A DNA stretch of 64,000 bases, taken from NCBI RefSeq assembly GCF_000381885.1, contig NZ_KB907215.1:52444-116443 (forward strand). The letters run 5' to 3'. A program made the position numbers and the translations under genes. The notes beneath the pieces were generated by a model that was given only the letters and a program-made list of their open reading frames with translations, was not told the origin of the DNA and searched no databases. The stretch comes from Actinomadura atramentaria DSM 43919 (GTDB lineage: Bacteria; Actinomycetota; Actinomycetes; Streptosporangiales; Streptosporangiaceae). This document shows positions 32,463 through 42,770 of the stretch, piece by piece; the first letter of the stretch is position 1, and the number at the start of each line of letters is the position of its first letter.

Positions 32463-32567
32463 GCGGTTCGCCCCTCGACGGTCGTGAAGACGGTGATGAT
32501 GCGCCCGCACGCCGTGGATTCCGGGCGGACGACCCGAACCACCGATTTTATGCGCCGCGCGGCGCGG

Positions 32568-33125
32568 TCACGCCCGGTCGCGGCGATCCGCGAGCGCGGC
32601 CAGCAGCGACTCGATGCGCTCCAGCCGCTCCTCGATCGCGGTGAGCCGCCGGTCGGTGGACGGCCGGGGGTGCGGCCGGAACGGCTCCGCCGCCGGGGCG
32701 GCGAGCCGGTCCAGCACGGCCGCGCGCAGCCGCGCGGGGTCGGCGTCGAGGTCGGCGAGGACCGCCGCGCCCCGGCCGCCGCCCTCCCGCAGCAGGCCGA
32801 GCAGCAGGTGGCCGGTGCCGATCGACGCGTGGCCGAGCCGGTGCGCCTCCCGCAGCCCGAGTTCCAGGACGGTCTTGGCGCGCTCGGTGAACGGCGGCTC
32901 GCCGCCGTCCCCGGCGGCCTCGCCCACGGCGATCCGGCCGCGCACCGCCGCCCGCGCGACGCCCGCGTCCGCGAGTACGCTCGCCGCGTCTTCGCCGTCC
33001 CCGGGATCGCCCAGCAGGCCGAGCAGCAGATGCTCGGTGCCGATGTGGCCGTGGCGCAGCGACCGCGCCTCGTCCCGCGCGCGGGCGACCGCCCGCCGGG
33101 CTCCCTCGGTGAACCGCTCGAACAT
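32568..33125 (-). CDS. Clp N-domain protein (stand-alone ClpC-N-like)
   Basis: A 185-residue protein with two Clp_N repeats: FERFTEGARRAVARARDEAR, then HGHIGTEHLLLGLL, and LGHASIGTGHLLLGLL in the second. No AAA+ module follows, so it cannot unfold proteins itself; such proteins may act as adaptors. The C-terminus (RRLTAIEERLERIESLLAAL) is a short coiled coil. It lies between cysS and rlmB. Confidence 0.88.
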   Translation of the reverse strand: MFERFTEGARRAVARARDEARSLRHGHIGTEHLLLGLLGDPGDGEDAASVLADAGVARAAVRGRIAVGEAAGDGGEPPFTERAKTVLELGLREAHRLGHASIGTGHLLLGLLREGGGRGAAVLADLDADPARLRAAVLDRLAAPAAEPFRPHPRPSTDRRLTAIEERLERIESLLAALADRRDRA

Positions 33126-33179
33126 CGCCGCATCGCCTCCCGGACCGGGGTTCCGGTCTTCGACGGTACTGCGCGGCGG

Positions 33180-34577
<1,398 letters not shown>

Positions 34578-34779
34578 GCGCCCCAGGTTATTGGATCGGC
34601 GCGCACCGGAACACGGGATTCCCCAGCCGCGCGGGGCGGCCCGGGGCGCGGGCGCGGGCGGACGGTCGCCGCGGGGACCGGTTAGGGTCGCCGCAGCGGA
34701 ATGATCACTTCGCCAGGGGGGATGACCGGCGCGCCGCCGGGCACCCTCCGGACGAGCCCCTTCCCCCGAAAGAGCCGCG

Positions 34780-35823
34780 ATGTCCCCCGACCGTTCCCCC
34801 GACCGGCCCGCGCGCGGGCCGGGCCGCCTGTTCACCTGGCTCGCCGCGCTGGCCGTCCTCGTCCTCGCCGGCGCCGCGTTCCTGCTGACCTACGAGCCGC
34901 TGCGCGTCCTCGCGCGCACCGGCGGGGTGGAGGCGCGCTGGGCGCCCGCCTATCCCGTCATGGCGGACACGCTGCTGCTGGTCGCGCTGCTCGCGCTCCT
35001 CGTCGCGCGGCGGGCGCGCTGGTACTCGCGGCTGCTGCGGTGGCTGCTGCTCGTCGTCCTGCTCGCGGGCGGCGGCGCGCTCGCCGTCCAGCACGCGGTC
35101 TGGGGGTACGGGTCGCTGCCGGCGGACCGGGTGAAGGCGGGCGTGGCGGTCGCGCCGCACGTCATGCTGGTGATCGCGGTCTGGCTGTGGCTGACGATGA
35201 TCAAGCACGTCCGCGCGGGCGGCGGCGGGCCCGCGCCGGTCGCCGAACCCGCCCCGCGCGCGGAGGCTCCCCCGCTGCCCGAGACGGACAGCGGCCTGGA
35301 CCTGCTGCCGCTCGCCGAACCGGCCCCGGCGCTCCTCCCGGCGGACGTCGAGACGATGCGCGCCCGCGCCGAGGAGGCCGGCGACCAGTGGAACGACCGC
35401 TGGAACGACGCGCCCCGCCCCGCCGGACGCGGCTACGGCACCAACCACTTCACCGACGAGGACGACGAGGCGACGGCCGTCGACCGGCCCCTCACCCGTC
35501 CCGAGTCCGACGCCCCGCCGCTCCCGGAACCCGAGACGGCCCCGGACGCGCGCCCCGAGCCGCCGCCCGCGCTGCTCCCCGCCGACGTGAGGACGATCCG
35601 CACGATCGTCACCGACGCCGCCGCGCCGACCGAGCCGCCGCTCACCGAGGAGGAGCGGATCATCCGCGAGGACGAGGCGCACCACCTGGACGCCCCGGAC
35701 GACGCCGAGCCCGCCGAGGACGGCAAGCCCGCCGACCCCGAGAAGGACGAGAACCTGGCCATCTGGGACTGGAACCCGCCGTCCAGCACCTTCCGCAGCT
35801 CCCCCACCCCGCCCGCCGAATGA
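34780..35823 (+). CDS. DUF2637-like multi-pass membrane protein
   Basis: 347 residues. Four membrane helices lie in the first 145: [55 protein letters not shown] and [18 protein letters not shown]. This resembles DUF2637, a family often found on actinobacterial plasmids and spread through their chromosomes. The remaining 200 residues are acidic and proline-rich, probably disordered. Its role is unknown. It is oriented against its neighbours. Confidence 0.65.
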   Translation: MSPDRSPDRPARGPGRLFTWLAALAVLVLAGAAFLLTYEPLRVLARTGGVEARWAPAYPVMADTLLLVALLALLVARRARWYSRLLRWLLLVVLLAGGGALAVQHAVWGYGSLPADRVKAGVAVAPHVMLVIAVWLWLTMIKHVRAGGGGPAPVAEPAPRAEAPPLPETDSGLDLLPLAEPAPALLPADVETMRARAEEAGDQWNDRWNDAPRPAGRGYGTNHFTDEDDEATAVDRPLTRPESDAPPLPEPETAPDARPEPPPALLPADVRTIRTIVTDAAAPTEPPLTEEERIIREDEAHHLDAPDDAEPAEDGKPADPEKDENLAIWDWNPPSSTFRSSPTPPAE

Positions 35824-35828
35824 CGAAG

Positions 35829-35855
35829 ACCCCACGCGCGAGTCGCGCGTGGGGT
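35829..35855. terminator. Perfect bidirectional hairpin before ispF end
   Basis: ACCCCACGCGCGA (35829-35841) pairs with TCGCGCGTGGGGT (35843-35855). It lies between the stops of convergent genes ending at 35823 (+) and 35869 (-). Confidence 0.75.
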
Positions 35856-35868
35856 TCCGGGCGGGCGG

Positions 35869-36360
35869 TCAGGGGGTGGGGTGGACCAGGGCGTTCGCGA
35901 TGGCGGCCAGGCCCTCGCCGCGCCCGGTGAGGCCGAGGCCGTCCGTCGTGGTGGCGGACACGCTCACCGGCGCGCCGCCGATCGCCTCGGAGAGGACCTT
36001 CTCGGCCTCCGCGCGGCGCCTGCCGATCTTCGGCCGGTTGCCGATGACCTGCACCGCGACGTTGCCGATCGTGTAGCCCGCCTCCGCGACGAGCCGCGCG
36101 ACCTCGGTGAGCAGCGCCGTCCCGGACGCCCCGGACCAGCGCGGGTCCGCGGTGCCGAACACCGCGCCGAGGTCGCCGAGCCCGCAGGCGGACAGCAGCG
36201 CGTCGCAGGCCGCGTGCGCGGCCACGTCGCCGTCGGAGTGCCCGGCCAGGCCGGGGCCCTCGTCGGGCCAGTGCAGACCGGCCACGTGCAGCGGGCGGTC
36301 CGCGGTACCGAACGGGTGGACGTCAGTCCCGACGCCCACCCGGAAGAACCGCTCTCCCAT
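35869..36360 (-). CDS. ispF: 2-C-methyl-D-erythritol 2,4-cyclodiphosphate synthase
   Basis: Fifth step of the MEP isoprenoid pathway. 163 residues, normal for Isp[12 protein letters not shown] holds the metal-binding Asp-x-His; [16 protein letters not shown] and a C-terminal [16 protein letters not shown] are conserved. It starts 9 bases after carD ends. The usual ispD is not between carD and ispF, nor elsewhere in the window. Confidence 0.96.
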   Translation of the reverse strand: MGERFFRVGVGTDVHPFGTADRPLHVAGLHWPDEGPGLAGHSDGDVAAHAACDALLSACGLGDLGAVFGTADPRWSGASGTALLTEVARLVAEAGYTIGNVAVQVIGNRPKIGRRRAEAEKVLSEAIGGAPVSVSATTTDGLGLTGRGEGLAAIANALVHPTP

Positions 36361-36369
36361 ATCGCGGGA

Positions 36370-36852
36370 TCAGCTCGCCAGCACCTCGTCGAGGAGGGCC
36401 TCCGCCTTGTCCTCGTTGGTCTTCTCCGCGAGCGCCAGCTCGCTCACCAGGATCTGGCGGGCCTTGGCGAGCATCCGCTTCTCGCCCGCGGACAGCCCGC
36501 GCTCCTTGTCGCGCCGCCACAGGTCGCGGACGACCTCGGCGACCTTGTTCACGTCGCCGGAGGCGAGCTTCTCCAGGTTCGCCTTGTACCGCCGGGACCA
36601 GTTGGTGGGCTCCTCGGTGTAAGGTGCGCGCAGCACCTCGAACACCTTCTCCAGGCCCTCCTTGCCCACGACGTCCCGGACGCCCACTTCTTCGACGTTC
36701 TCGACCGGGACGCGCACGGTCAGGTCGCCCTTGTCGACCTTCAGGACGAGGTAGATCCTCTCCTGATCCTTGATGGTGCGGGTCTCGATGGCCTCGATTC
36801 GAGCAGCCCCGTGATGGGGGTAGACGACGGTGTCGCCGACCTGGAAAGTCAT
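36370..36852 (-). CDS. carD: CarD-family RNA polymerase-binding regulator
   Basis: 160 residues. [20 protein letters not shown] is the N-terminal RNA polymerase-interaction domain, and [30 protein letters not shown] (described by its first and last blocks) the DNA-binding helical part. CarD stabilises open complexes, especially at rRNA promoters, in actinobacteria. It is likely the first gene of a carD-ispF transcript from the promoter at about 36880. Confidence 0.96.
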   Translation of the reverse strand: MTFQVGDTVVYPHHGAARIEAIETRTIKDQERIYLVLKVDKGDLTVRVPVENVEEVGVRDVVGKEGLEKVFEVLRAPYTEEPTNWSRRYKANLEKLASGDVNKVAEVVRDLWRRDKERGLSAGEKRMLAKARQILVSELALAEKTNEDKAEALLDEVLAS

Positions 36853-36879
36853 GTGACAGATACCCCTTCCGCTGGGACC

Positions 36880-36911
36880 AGTTTAGCACGAGCCCGCAGG
36901 TGACCGCACCG
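36880..36911 (-). promoter_or_regulatory. Probable carD promoter
   Basis: Reading leftward, TAAACT (36885-36880) is a good -10 hexamer 28 bases before the carD ATG. The -35 is weak (GGTCAC about 17 bases upstream). A second pair with TTGACC lies further upstream near 36930. Confidence 0.4.
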
Positions 36912-37166
36912 GCCTACGCGACAAATGCGCAGGTCAACCCCCTAATTGGCACCTTGACAAAGGCCGCGTTCGGTGCGTTCGGGCCTCCGTTGGCATGGGC
37001 TGACAGCACCGGACCGGAAGTCGGAGGTCGCCCCGTCGCCCGGTCCCGGCCCGGCCGCGCGCCGCATACTGGGAGGTGAACATGCGGGATCGGGAGGGTA
37101 CGAAGCGCGCGAAAGGCGCGATCGACCCGAATCGCGGTCCTGCGTTTCGACGAGGCGAGGTGCGGC

Positions 37167-37922
37167 GTGCGGTCAGACGGCGACCACGAGCCCGACGACT
37201 ACGGGCTGCCGCCGGTCGATGTCGTCGTGCCCGACGACGCCCGCGACCTGGCCGCCGACCTGCTCGCCTACCGCCGCGAGGAGCGCCGTCGCCGCCGCCG
37301 CGAGCGGGCCGCCCGGCTGCTGCGGCCGGTCGGCCGGTTCGGCGTCGCCGTCCCGATCGTCACGCTGGCGCTGCTCGTCGCGATCGTCAGCGGCGGGCTG
37401 ATGACCGCGCTCGGACCGCGGCCCGTCCCGCGCCCCACCGCGTCGCTGCTGGCGCGCGCCCCGGCGGCCGCCGCGGGCGAGGTGGGCGGGCCGCTGCCGG
37501 ACGGGACCGTCCGGCTCGTCACCGGGCCCGCGACGCCGGTGCCGCTCGCGTCGTTGCGGCCCGGCGTCATCGCCGTCGCCCCGTCCGACTGCCGCTGCGC
37601 GGACCTCGTCGCGCTGCTGTCGGGCAAGGCGCGCGAGTACGACCTGCGGTTCCTGCTAGTCGCGGACACGCGCGGCCGGGCGGCGTCCGACGACGCCGTC
37701 CGCAAGGAGCTGCGCGCGCTCGCCGCGACCGCGCACGACGGCGCGCCCGAGCTGGTCGCGGACCCCGGAGGCGTCCTCGCGGGCGCCTACGCCCCGGCGG
37801 CCGGGACGGCGGGCGCGGGCCTCACGACAGTCCTGGTCCAGCCGGACGGAATCGTCACCGACGTGCGCACCGCCGCGCAGGCCGCCCCCGACCTCGTCGA
37901 ACGGATCAAGGAACTGCGCTGA
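37167..37922 (+). CDS. Membrane-anchored hypothetical protein with CxC pair
   Basis: GTG 37167, six bases after CGAGG, gives 251 residues. An arginine-rich stretch (RREERRRRRRERAARLLR) precedes one membrane helix, VAVPIVTLALLVAIVSGGLM (about 58-77). The outer domain contains APSDCRCADLVALLSG, a Cys-Arg-Cys pair at the position of a redoxin active site, then strands LRFLLVADTRG and TTVLVQPDGIVTDV reminiscent of a thioredoxin-like fold. The redox role is inference. A lipoprotein gene follows 109 bases later. Confidence 0.65.
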   Translation: MRSDGDHEPDDYGLPPVDVVVPDDARDLAADLLAYRREERRRRRRERAARLLRPVGRFGVAVPIVTLALLVAIVSGGLMTALGPRPVPRPTASLLARAPAAAAGEVGGPLPDGTVRLVTGPATPVPLASLRPGVIAVAPSDCRCADLVALLSGKAREYDLRFLLVADTRGRAASDDAVRKELRALAATAHDGAPELVADPGGVLAGAYAPAAGTAGAGLTTVLVQPDGIVTDVRTAAQAAPDLVERIKELR

Positions 37923-38031
37923 CCCCGCGACCGGCACCCCGGGGCACGGCCGGCGATCGGGTCTCGCTACGCTTTGCCTGGCGTTTCGCACGCAACCCTT
38001 TCCCCATGCCATTCGCGAGGAGACCGACGCC

Positions 38032-38889
38032 GTGATCCGTAACAGCCGTCGAGTGGCGGCACTCGCCGTCGCGGGTGCCGTGGCCGTCGCGCCGGTCATC
38101 TCCGGCTGCGGCGCCGGGCAGGAGCCCCAGACCGTCGCCCCGACGCAGCTCACCGAGGGCGTCAACGCGGCGCTGCCGCGGACGGGCACGAAGATCGACA
38201 TCCGGAACATGTTCCTGCTCGGCCCGAAGCCGGAGCAGCGGCTGGACCCGGGCGCGAAGGTCCCGCTCTACGCGTCGATCATCAACCAGCAGGACAAGGC
38301 CGACCGGCTGGTGTCGGTCACGGCGGCGGGCTTCGGCGGGAGCGCGAAGATCACCGGCGGCGCGCTCGCGCTGCCCGCGGCGGACCCGGACGGGCGCGGC
38401 AGCCTGACGAACCTGCTCGGCACGGCGCGGCCCGCCGCGACGACGGAGTCCCCGTCGCCGGGCACGACGGCCTCGCCGAAGCACAAGGTCAAGACCTCCG
38501 AGACCCCGACCGGCACGCCGTCCGCGACGCCGGGCGAGGACTCCGGCCAGCCGCCCGCCGGCGGCCAGCCGGAGACGACCCCGCAGCCGGGCGCGAAGGC
38601 CCCGCTCGTCGTGCTGACCGGGCTGACCAGCCCGCTGATCGGCGGCGAGACGCTGAAGGTCACGCTGGTGTTCCAGAACGCCGGGCAGATCTCGGTGACC
38701 GTCCCGGTCATCCCGCAGCAGGGCGAGTACGCGTCGTACACGGCCGTCTCGCAGAGCGCCCCGAAGGAGGGCGTCCCCACGGGCACGCCGTCGCCGGGCG
38801 AGACCCCGACGCAGACGGGCCACAACGGCGGCCCGGGCACGCCCGGCTCGAACAACGAGGCTCCCGAGGGCAGCGGCGGCAACGACTGA
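38032..38889 (+). CDS. Secreted lipoprotein with Thr/Pro-rich linker
   Basis: 285 residues. Signal peptide with lipobox VISGCG (Cys about 26). One conserved domain starts LTEGVNAALPRTGTKIDIRN, is interrupted by a long Thr/Pro/Ser-rich linker (about 135-195), and resumes with PLVVLTGLTSPLIGGETLKV. The C-terminus is also low-complexity. The layout (β-rich, exposed on the membrane) is common in actinomycetes; function unknown. A strong terminator follows. Confidence 0.75.
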   Translation: MIRNSRRVAALAVAGAVAVAPVISGCGAGQEPQTVAPTQLTEGVNAALPRTGTKIDIRNMFLLGPKPEQRLDPGAKVPLYASIINQQDKADRLVSVTAAGFGGSAKITGGALALPAADPDGRGSLTNLLGTARPAATTESPSPGTTASPKHKVKTSETPTGTPSATPGEDSGQPPAGGQPETTPQPGAKAPLVVLTGLTSPLIGGETLKVTLVFQNAGQISVTVPVIPQQGEYASYTAVSQSAPKEGVPTGTPSPGETPTQTGHNGGPGTPGSNNEAPEGSGGND

Positions 38890-38904
38890 CCGCTCCCCGG
38901 CACC

Positions 38905-38941
38905 GAACCCGCGCGGCCGACGCCGCGCGGGTTCTCCTTTT
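38905..38941 (+). terminator. Rho-independent terminator after the lipoprotein gene
   Basis: GAACCCGCGCGGC (38905-38917) pairs perfectly with 38922-38934 over a 4-nt loop and is followed by TCCTTTTC. Confidence 0.85.
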
Positions 38942-38987
38942 CGTCCCGATAGGATCGGGCGACGATGCGTGACACCGGCCCGGGGCG

Positions 38988-39686
38988 ATGAACGACGACG
39001 TGAGCGGACCGCCGCGCCGGCTGGCGGAGGTGTACGAGCCGGGGCGGCCCGGCCTGCCGCGCGGGCGCAGCAGCCTCCCGGCCGAGGTCGTCCGCGCCGA
39101 GCAGCGGCGCCGCCTGCTCGCCGCCTGCATCTCGGCCGTCGCGGCGAACGGCTACGCGCAGACGACGGTCGCGCAGGTCGTGGCGCGGGCGCGGGTGTCG
39201 CGCAAGGCGTTCTACGACCACTTCGCCGATCTGCAGGACTGCTTCCTGTCCGCGATGTCGGACGCGCAGGCGGCGATCGTCCGGGAGCTGACGGAACTCG
39301 CCCCGGCCCGGCCGCGCTCGGCGCGCGCGGCGCTGCGGTCGGGACTCGGCGCGTACCTGGCGCTGTGCGCGCGGGAGCCGGAGTACGCGCGGTGCATCCT
39401 CGTGGAGCTGCCCGCCGCCGGGCCGCGCGCGCTGCGCGGTCGCGACCGCGGGTACCGGCTCGTCGGGGACGTGCTGCGGGCGTGGCGGGAGCACGCGGCG
39501 CGGCGGCGTCCCGAGTGGCGCGCGGTGCCCGACGAGGTCTACCCGGCGGCGGTCGGGGCCGTCGCGGAGCTGATCCTGGCGCACGTCCTGCGGGAGGACA
39601 CCGCGCGGTTGCCGGAGCTGCTGGACCCGCTCACCGAGATTCTGCTGCGGGTGCTGGACGCGCCGCTGCCGCCCGATCCGGCGTGA
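38988..39686 (+). CDS. TetR-family transcriptional regulator
   Basis: 232 residues. The N-terminal helix-turn-helix is preceded by a ~35-residue extension: LLAACISAVAANGYAQTTVA, then RARVSRKAFYDHFADLQDCF. The C-terminal ligand domain is typical of the TetR_C type found with lipid genes. It is convergent with the polyester hydrolase gene; whether it regulates it is unknown. Confidence 0.88.
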   Translation: MNDDVSGPPRRLAEVYEPGRPGLPRGRSSLPAEVVRAEQRRRLLAACISAVAANGYAQTTVAQVVARARVSRKAFYDHFADLQDCFLSAMSDAQAAIVRELTELAPARPRSARAALRSGLGAYLALCAREPEYARCILVELPAAGPRALRGRDRGYRLVGDVLRAWREHAARRRPEWRAVPDEVYPAAVGAVAELILAHVLREDTARLPELLDPLTEILLRVLDAPLPPDPA

Positions 39687-39687
39687 G

Positions 39688-39720
39688 CGGTCCCGCCCCG
39701 GGCGCGCCGGGACGGGACCG
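39688..39720. terminator. Bidirectional hairpin between tetR and hydrolase genes
   Basis: CGGTCCCGCCCCGG and CCGGGACGGGACCG form a stem with one mismatch around a GCGCG loop, between convergent stops at 39686 and 39727. Confidence 0.7.
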
Positions 39721-39726
39721 GGCGCG

Positions 39727-40614
39727 TCAGCCGAGCGGGCAGGTCTCCTCGAACTGCGTGATCTCGTTGCTCGGGGCGGGCTTCGGGCAGAGGAACTGGT
39801 CGTAGCGCGTGTCGTCGTCCACGAACCGCTTCAGCCACGAGACCGCGTATTTGGCGATCGTCTTGTTGTAGCTCGTGAACGTGAAGTGGTTGGCGCTCTT
39901 GAGTTCGAAGAACGCCTTGTCGGGGGCGGTGCTCATCGCGTCGTAGAACGGCTTGGCGAAGACGCCGGTGGGCGCGAGGATGTCGGTGTCGTCCGCGATG
40001 ATCATGCTCGGGACCTTCACCTTGGCGGCGACGTTGTCCAGGTCCCAGGGGGCGAGGGCGATGTCGGCCTTCAGCGACGGGCGCTCGGCCGCCGCCTCCA
40101 GCGTCCCGCCGCCGCCCATCGACCAGCCCATGACGGCGAGGCGGCCGGTGTCGATGCGGTCGACGACCTTGCTCTTGGTCGTCAGGTAGTCCAGCGCGGC
40201 GAGGATCTGGTCGCCGCGCGCGCCGGGGAAGTCCAGCAGCGTGTTGCTGTCGAGCGTCATGACGACGAAGCCCTGCGAGGCGAGCAGCGGGCCGTACCAG
40301 CGAATCCACTCCTGCGGCGACACGAAGCCGGGCATGACGACGACCGCGCCGAACGTGCCCTGGCTCGTGTCGGTCGGGTAGTAGATGGTGCCGTCGTTGA
40401 AGCCCTGGCCGCTGCCGGCGGGGACGTCCGTCTGCGCGACGGCGAACGGGCCCTTCTCCGCGGCGACGCTGCTCTCGGTCGGGGCGGGGCCGCGCTGGTA
40501 GGGGTTGGCGTCCGCGAGCGCGGGGGCCGCGACGGACGTCAGGGCCGCGGCGGCCAGGGCGGACGCGGCGAGGAGGGCGGCCGGGCGGCGGCGGGCGCGT
40601 CTCGGTGAGGGCAT
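39727..40614 (-). CDS. Secreted PETase/cutinase-like polyester hydrolase
   Basis: 295 residues with a Sec signal peptide (PAALLAASALAAAALTSVAAPALA, about 11-34, mature end ADANPYQRGP). The mature part aligns along its length with bacterial cutinases and IsPETase: NPYQRGPAPTESS, GTIYYP, VMPGFVS, MGWSMGGGG, APWD, the final disulfide Cys276-Cys292. Triad: Ser165 (GWSMG), Asp211 (DDTDILAP), His243 (ANHF). The residue before Ser165 is Trp, as in IsPETase (cutinases have His), and the oxyanion Tyr is replaced by Phe97. AGAGGA precedes the ATG at 40614. Polyester activity is inferred. Confidence 0.9.
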   Translation of the reverse strand: MPSPRRARRRPAALLAASALAAAALTSVAAPALADANPYQRGPAPTESSVAAEKGPFAVAQTDVPAGSGQGFNDGTIYYPTDTSQGTFGAVVVMPGFVSPQEWIRWYGPLLASQGFVVMTLDSNTLLDFPGARGDQILAALDYLTTKSKVVDRIDTGRLAVMGWSMGGGGTLEAAAERPSLKADIALAPWDLDNVAAKVKVPSMIIADDTDILAPTGVFAKPFYDAMSTAPDKAFFELKSANHFTFTSYNKTIAKYAVSWLKRFVDDDTRYDQFLCPKPAPSNEITQFEETCPLG

Positions 40615-40783
40615 GGGGGGTGGTCCTCTCAGAAGTACTTGCCTGTACCTGTGGGAGGACATCCTCGGCTCGCGCCGGACCGCGCGGTAGTGCGCCGGGC
40701 ACGGCTTCCGCGCGGCCTCTTTGGCACCCGGACGCGGTGTTCGGGGCGCGGGCGTCCCGGCCGGGCCGCCCGCGCCCGTCCCG

Positions 40784-41155
40784 TCAGACCTCGACGACCG
40801 ACTCGATGGACTTCAGCCGGTGCCGGGCCAGCGCGAGGTTCGCGCGGTTGCGGTCGAGCGCGAGGTAGAGGAACAGCCCGCCCGCGTTGCGGCCGGAGAG
40901 CGGGCGGATGACGTGGTACTGGCCGGACAGCGAGATCAGGATGTCCTCGATGTCCTCCTTGAGGCCGAGCTGCTCCATCGTGCGGAGCTTCGCCCGGACC
41001 ACCTCGGTGTTGCCCGCGGCCGCGACCTGGAGGTCGAGGCTCTTGGAGCTGCCGAGCATGCCGAGCGCCATGCCGCTGGTGTAGTCCACGACGGCGGCGC
41101 CGATCGCGCCCTCGATGCCCATCATGTCGTTGAGGGCGGCGTCCATGCTGCTCAC
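40784..41155 (-). CDS. Roadblock/LC7-domain protein 1
   Basis: GTG 41155, seven bases after GGAAGGA, gives 123 residues. MMGIEGAIGAAVVDYTSGM and VVRAKLRTMEQLGLKEDIED are typical of small actinobacterial roadblock proteins, which partner with MglA/Ras-like GTPases. No GTPase gene is visible here. It is the last of four genes (to 43194) that overlap or nearly abut. Confidence 0.85.
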   Translation of the reverse strand: MSSMDAALNDMMGIEGAIGAAVVDYTSGMALGMLGSSKSLDLQVAAAGNTEVVRAKLRTMEQLGLKEDIEDILISLSGQYHVIRPLSGRNAGGLFLYLALDRNRANLALARHRLKSIESVVEV

Positions 41156-41583
41156 GGTGCGTCCTTCCGTTCGGGGTGGTGGACCCGGCCGCGCGGTGCG
41201 GCCAGGTGTCCTGCGATGGCGCGGGCGACGGGACGGGACTCCAGGTGGAGCCGCCCGACGTTGGTCGCGGGGCCGGCCAGGACGGTCAGGGACGCCGTCC
41301 GGCCCGCGGAGTAGACGACGACGTGGCCGCCGTCGCCGCGCACGACTACCTCGTGGAACGCTCCCCCGCCGCCTGCCGCGGCCAGGCGGTGCGAGAGGCC
41401 GAGCTGGGACGCGGTGAGCGCCGCCAGGCCGTGGGGTTCCAGGTCGGGCGGGAGGTCGTGCGCGACGAGGAGCCCGTCGGCGGACGCGACGAGGCTGCCC
41501 ACCAGACCCGGGAGCCGCCCGCGCAACAGCGCCAACTCGGCCAGCACGGCGCGGACGTCCGGGGCTGTGGGCGGGGTCGCCAT
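41152..41583 (-). CDS. Roadblock/LC7-domain protein 2
   Basis: 143 residues from ATG 41583, nine bases after GAGGAGG. LVGSLVASADGLLVAHDLPP and GLAALTASQLGLSHRLAAAG are the roadblock strand-helix pattern (MglB-like). The stop overlaps the next roadblock start (GTGA), so the two proteins are probably made in equal amounts and may pair. Confidence 0.85.
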   Translation of the reverse strand: MATPPTAPDVRAVLAELALLRGRLPGLVGSLVASADGLLVAHDLPPDLEPHGLAALTASQLGLSHRLAAAGGGGAFHEVVVRGDGGHVVVYSAGRTASLTVLAGPATNVGRLHLESRPVARAIAGHLAAPRGRVHHPERKDAP

Positions 41584-41630
41584 TCTCGTCGGCCTCCTCA
41601 TCAGTTCGCCGAACCGTCTTCTGCGGGGCG

Positions 41631-42770
41631 TCACGCCAGTTCCTCCAACGCGGCCCGCAGGCGGAGGAGCACGTCGGGGTCGGGCGGGGTCCATGAGCGC
41701 TCGGCGTCGTCCGCCGCCACGGACCGCCGCGCCGCGACCCGCCCCGTCGCCAGCGCGGCACTCCGCGCAGCCGCCCGGACGGGCACCCGCGCCGCGTCCC
41801 GCACCCCGCCGCGCCCGGCCACCGTCCCCCCGCCCGCCGCGACCTGCGCGCCGCCCGGCACGCCGGCGAGCACGGCCCCGGCCACCGCAGCCGGAACGAC
41901 CGCAGGCGCGACGGCCGTAGGCACGACGGCCTGCGGGCACGACGCGGTGGGGGCGACACCTCGCGCGGTGGGCGGGGTGGGGTGGGGGTCGTTCAAGGGC
42001 GGGGTCTGGATGAGGGCGGTTGCGGCGAGGAAGCGGGCGGCGAGGCGGCAGGCGAAGGTGGAGCGGCCCAGGGTGAGGGCGAGGTCGGCGGGGGTGCTGT
42101 GGTCGTCGGCGTTGAGGAGCAGTTCGGTCTGGAGGCCGGTGAGGATCACGCGCTGCCGGTGGACGCGGCGGGCGGGGACGAGCGGGGCGGTGTCCACGCG
42201 CGCGTCGGGCCATGCGGCGTCGAGGCGGGCGCGCCGCCGCGCGCGCTCGCGGAGCAGCATCGCGGGCGTGATCCGGCAGACGGGCGCGAGCCAGTGCGCG
42301 GGCCCGGCCGCGAAGTCGGGAACGGCGGTCGAGTCGAGCAGCGCGTCGGCGGCGTCCAAGGCGGCGAACAACGCGAACAGCTCCAGCCGGGCGCGGCCGA
42401 GGCCGGGCGCGCGGTCCGCTTCGGCGACCGGATCGCCATCCGGCCGGGCGGCGGCGAGCAGAACACGCCCCCAGTCCCGGGCGGCGCCCGGCCCGGCCGC
42501 GACAACGAGCCGGTCCAGCCCGGTCACGCCGCGCGCGGCGGCGTGAACGACGGCCCCGCCCTCGAGATGGAACGCTCCCGCGTCCCCGACCCGCAGCACG
42601 CCCGTAGCGCCGACGCGCTCCAACCGCAGCAACTCCGCCACGACCGCCGTCTCAACGCCCTCCAGCGCGGTCGCGTGCGCGGTCGCGGGCGCAGGCACGC
42701 GTTCAAGCGCGGGTGCGCGCTCGGGCGCGGGCGCGGGTGCGGGTGTTGGTTCGGGCATGGGTTCAGGCAC
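41631..42770 (-). CDS. DUF4388-like protein in the roadblock operon
   Basis: 379 residues. A Pro/Glu/Ala repeat N-terminus (PEPMPEPTPAPAPAPERAP) leads to LRLERVGATGVLRVGDAGAF, LEGGAVVHAAARG, the short β-rich start typical of DUF4388, a domain found with roadblock proteins. A helical middle part (RERARRRARLDAAW) and an Ala/Val-rich C-terminal region follow. The start overlaps the upstream gene by 8 bases. Function unknown; an output module for the roadblock proteins is plausible. Confidence 0.6.
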   Translation of the reverse strand: MPEPMPEPTPAPAPAPERAPALERVPAPATAHATALEGVETAVVAELLRLERVGATGVLRVGDAGAFHLEGGAVVHAAARGVTGLDRLVVAAGPGAARDWGRVLLAAARPDGDPVAEADRAPGLGRARLELFALFAALDAADALLDSTAVPDFAAGPAHWLAPVCRITPAMLLRERARRRARLDAAWPDARVDTAPLVPARRVHRQRVILTGLQTELLLNADDHSTPADLALTLGRSTFACRLAARFLAATALIQTPPLNDPHPTPPTARGVAPTASCPQAVVPTAVAPAVVPAAVAGAVLAGVPGGAQVAAGGGTVAGRGGVRDAARVPVRAAARSAALATGRVAARRSVAADDAERSWTPPDPDVLLRLRAALEELA

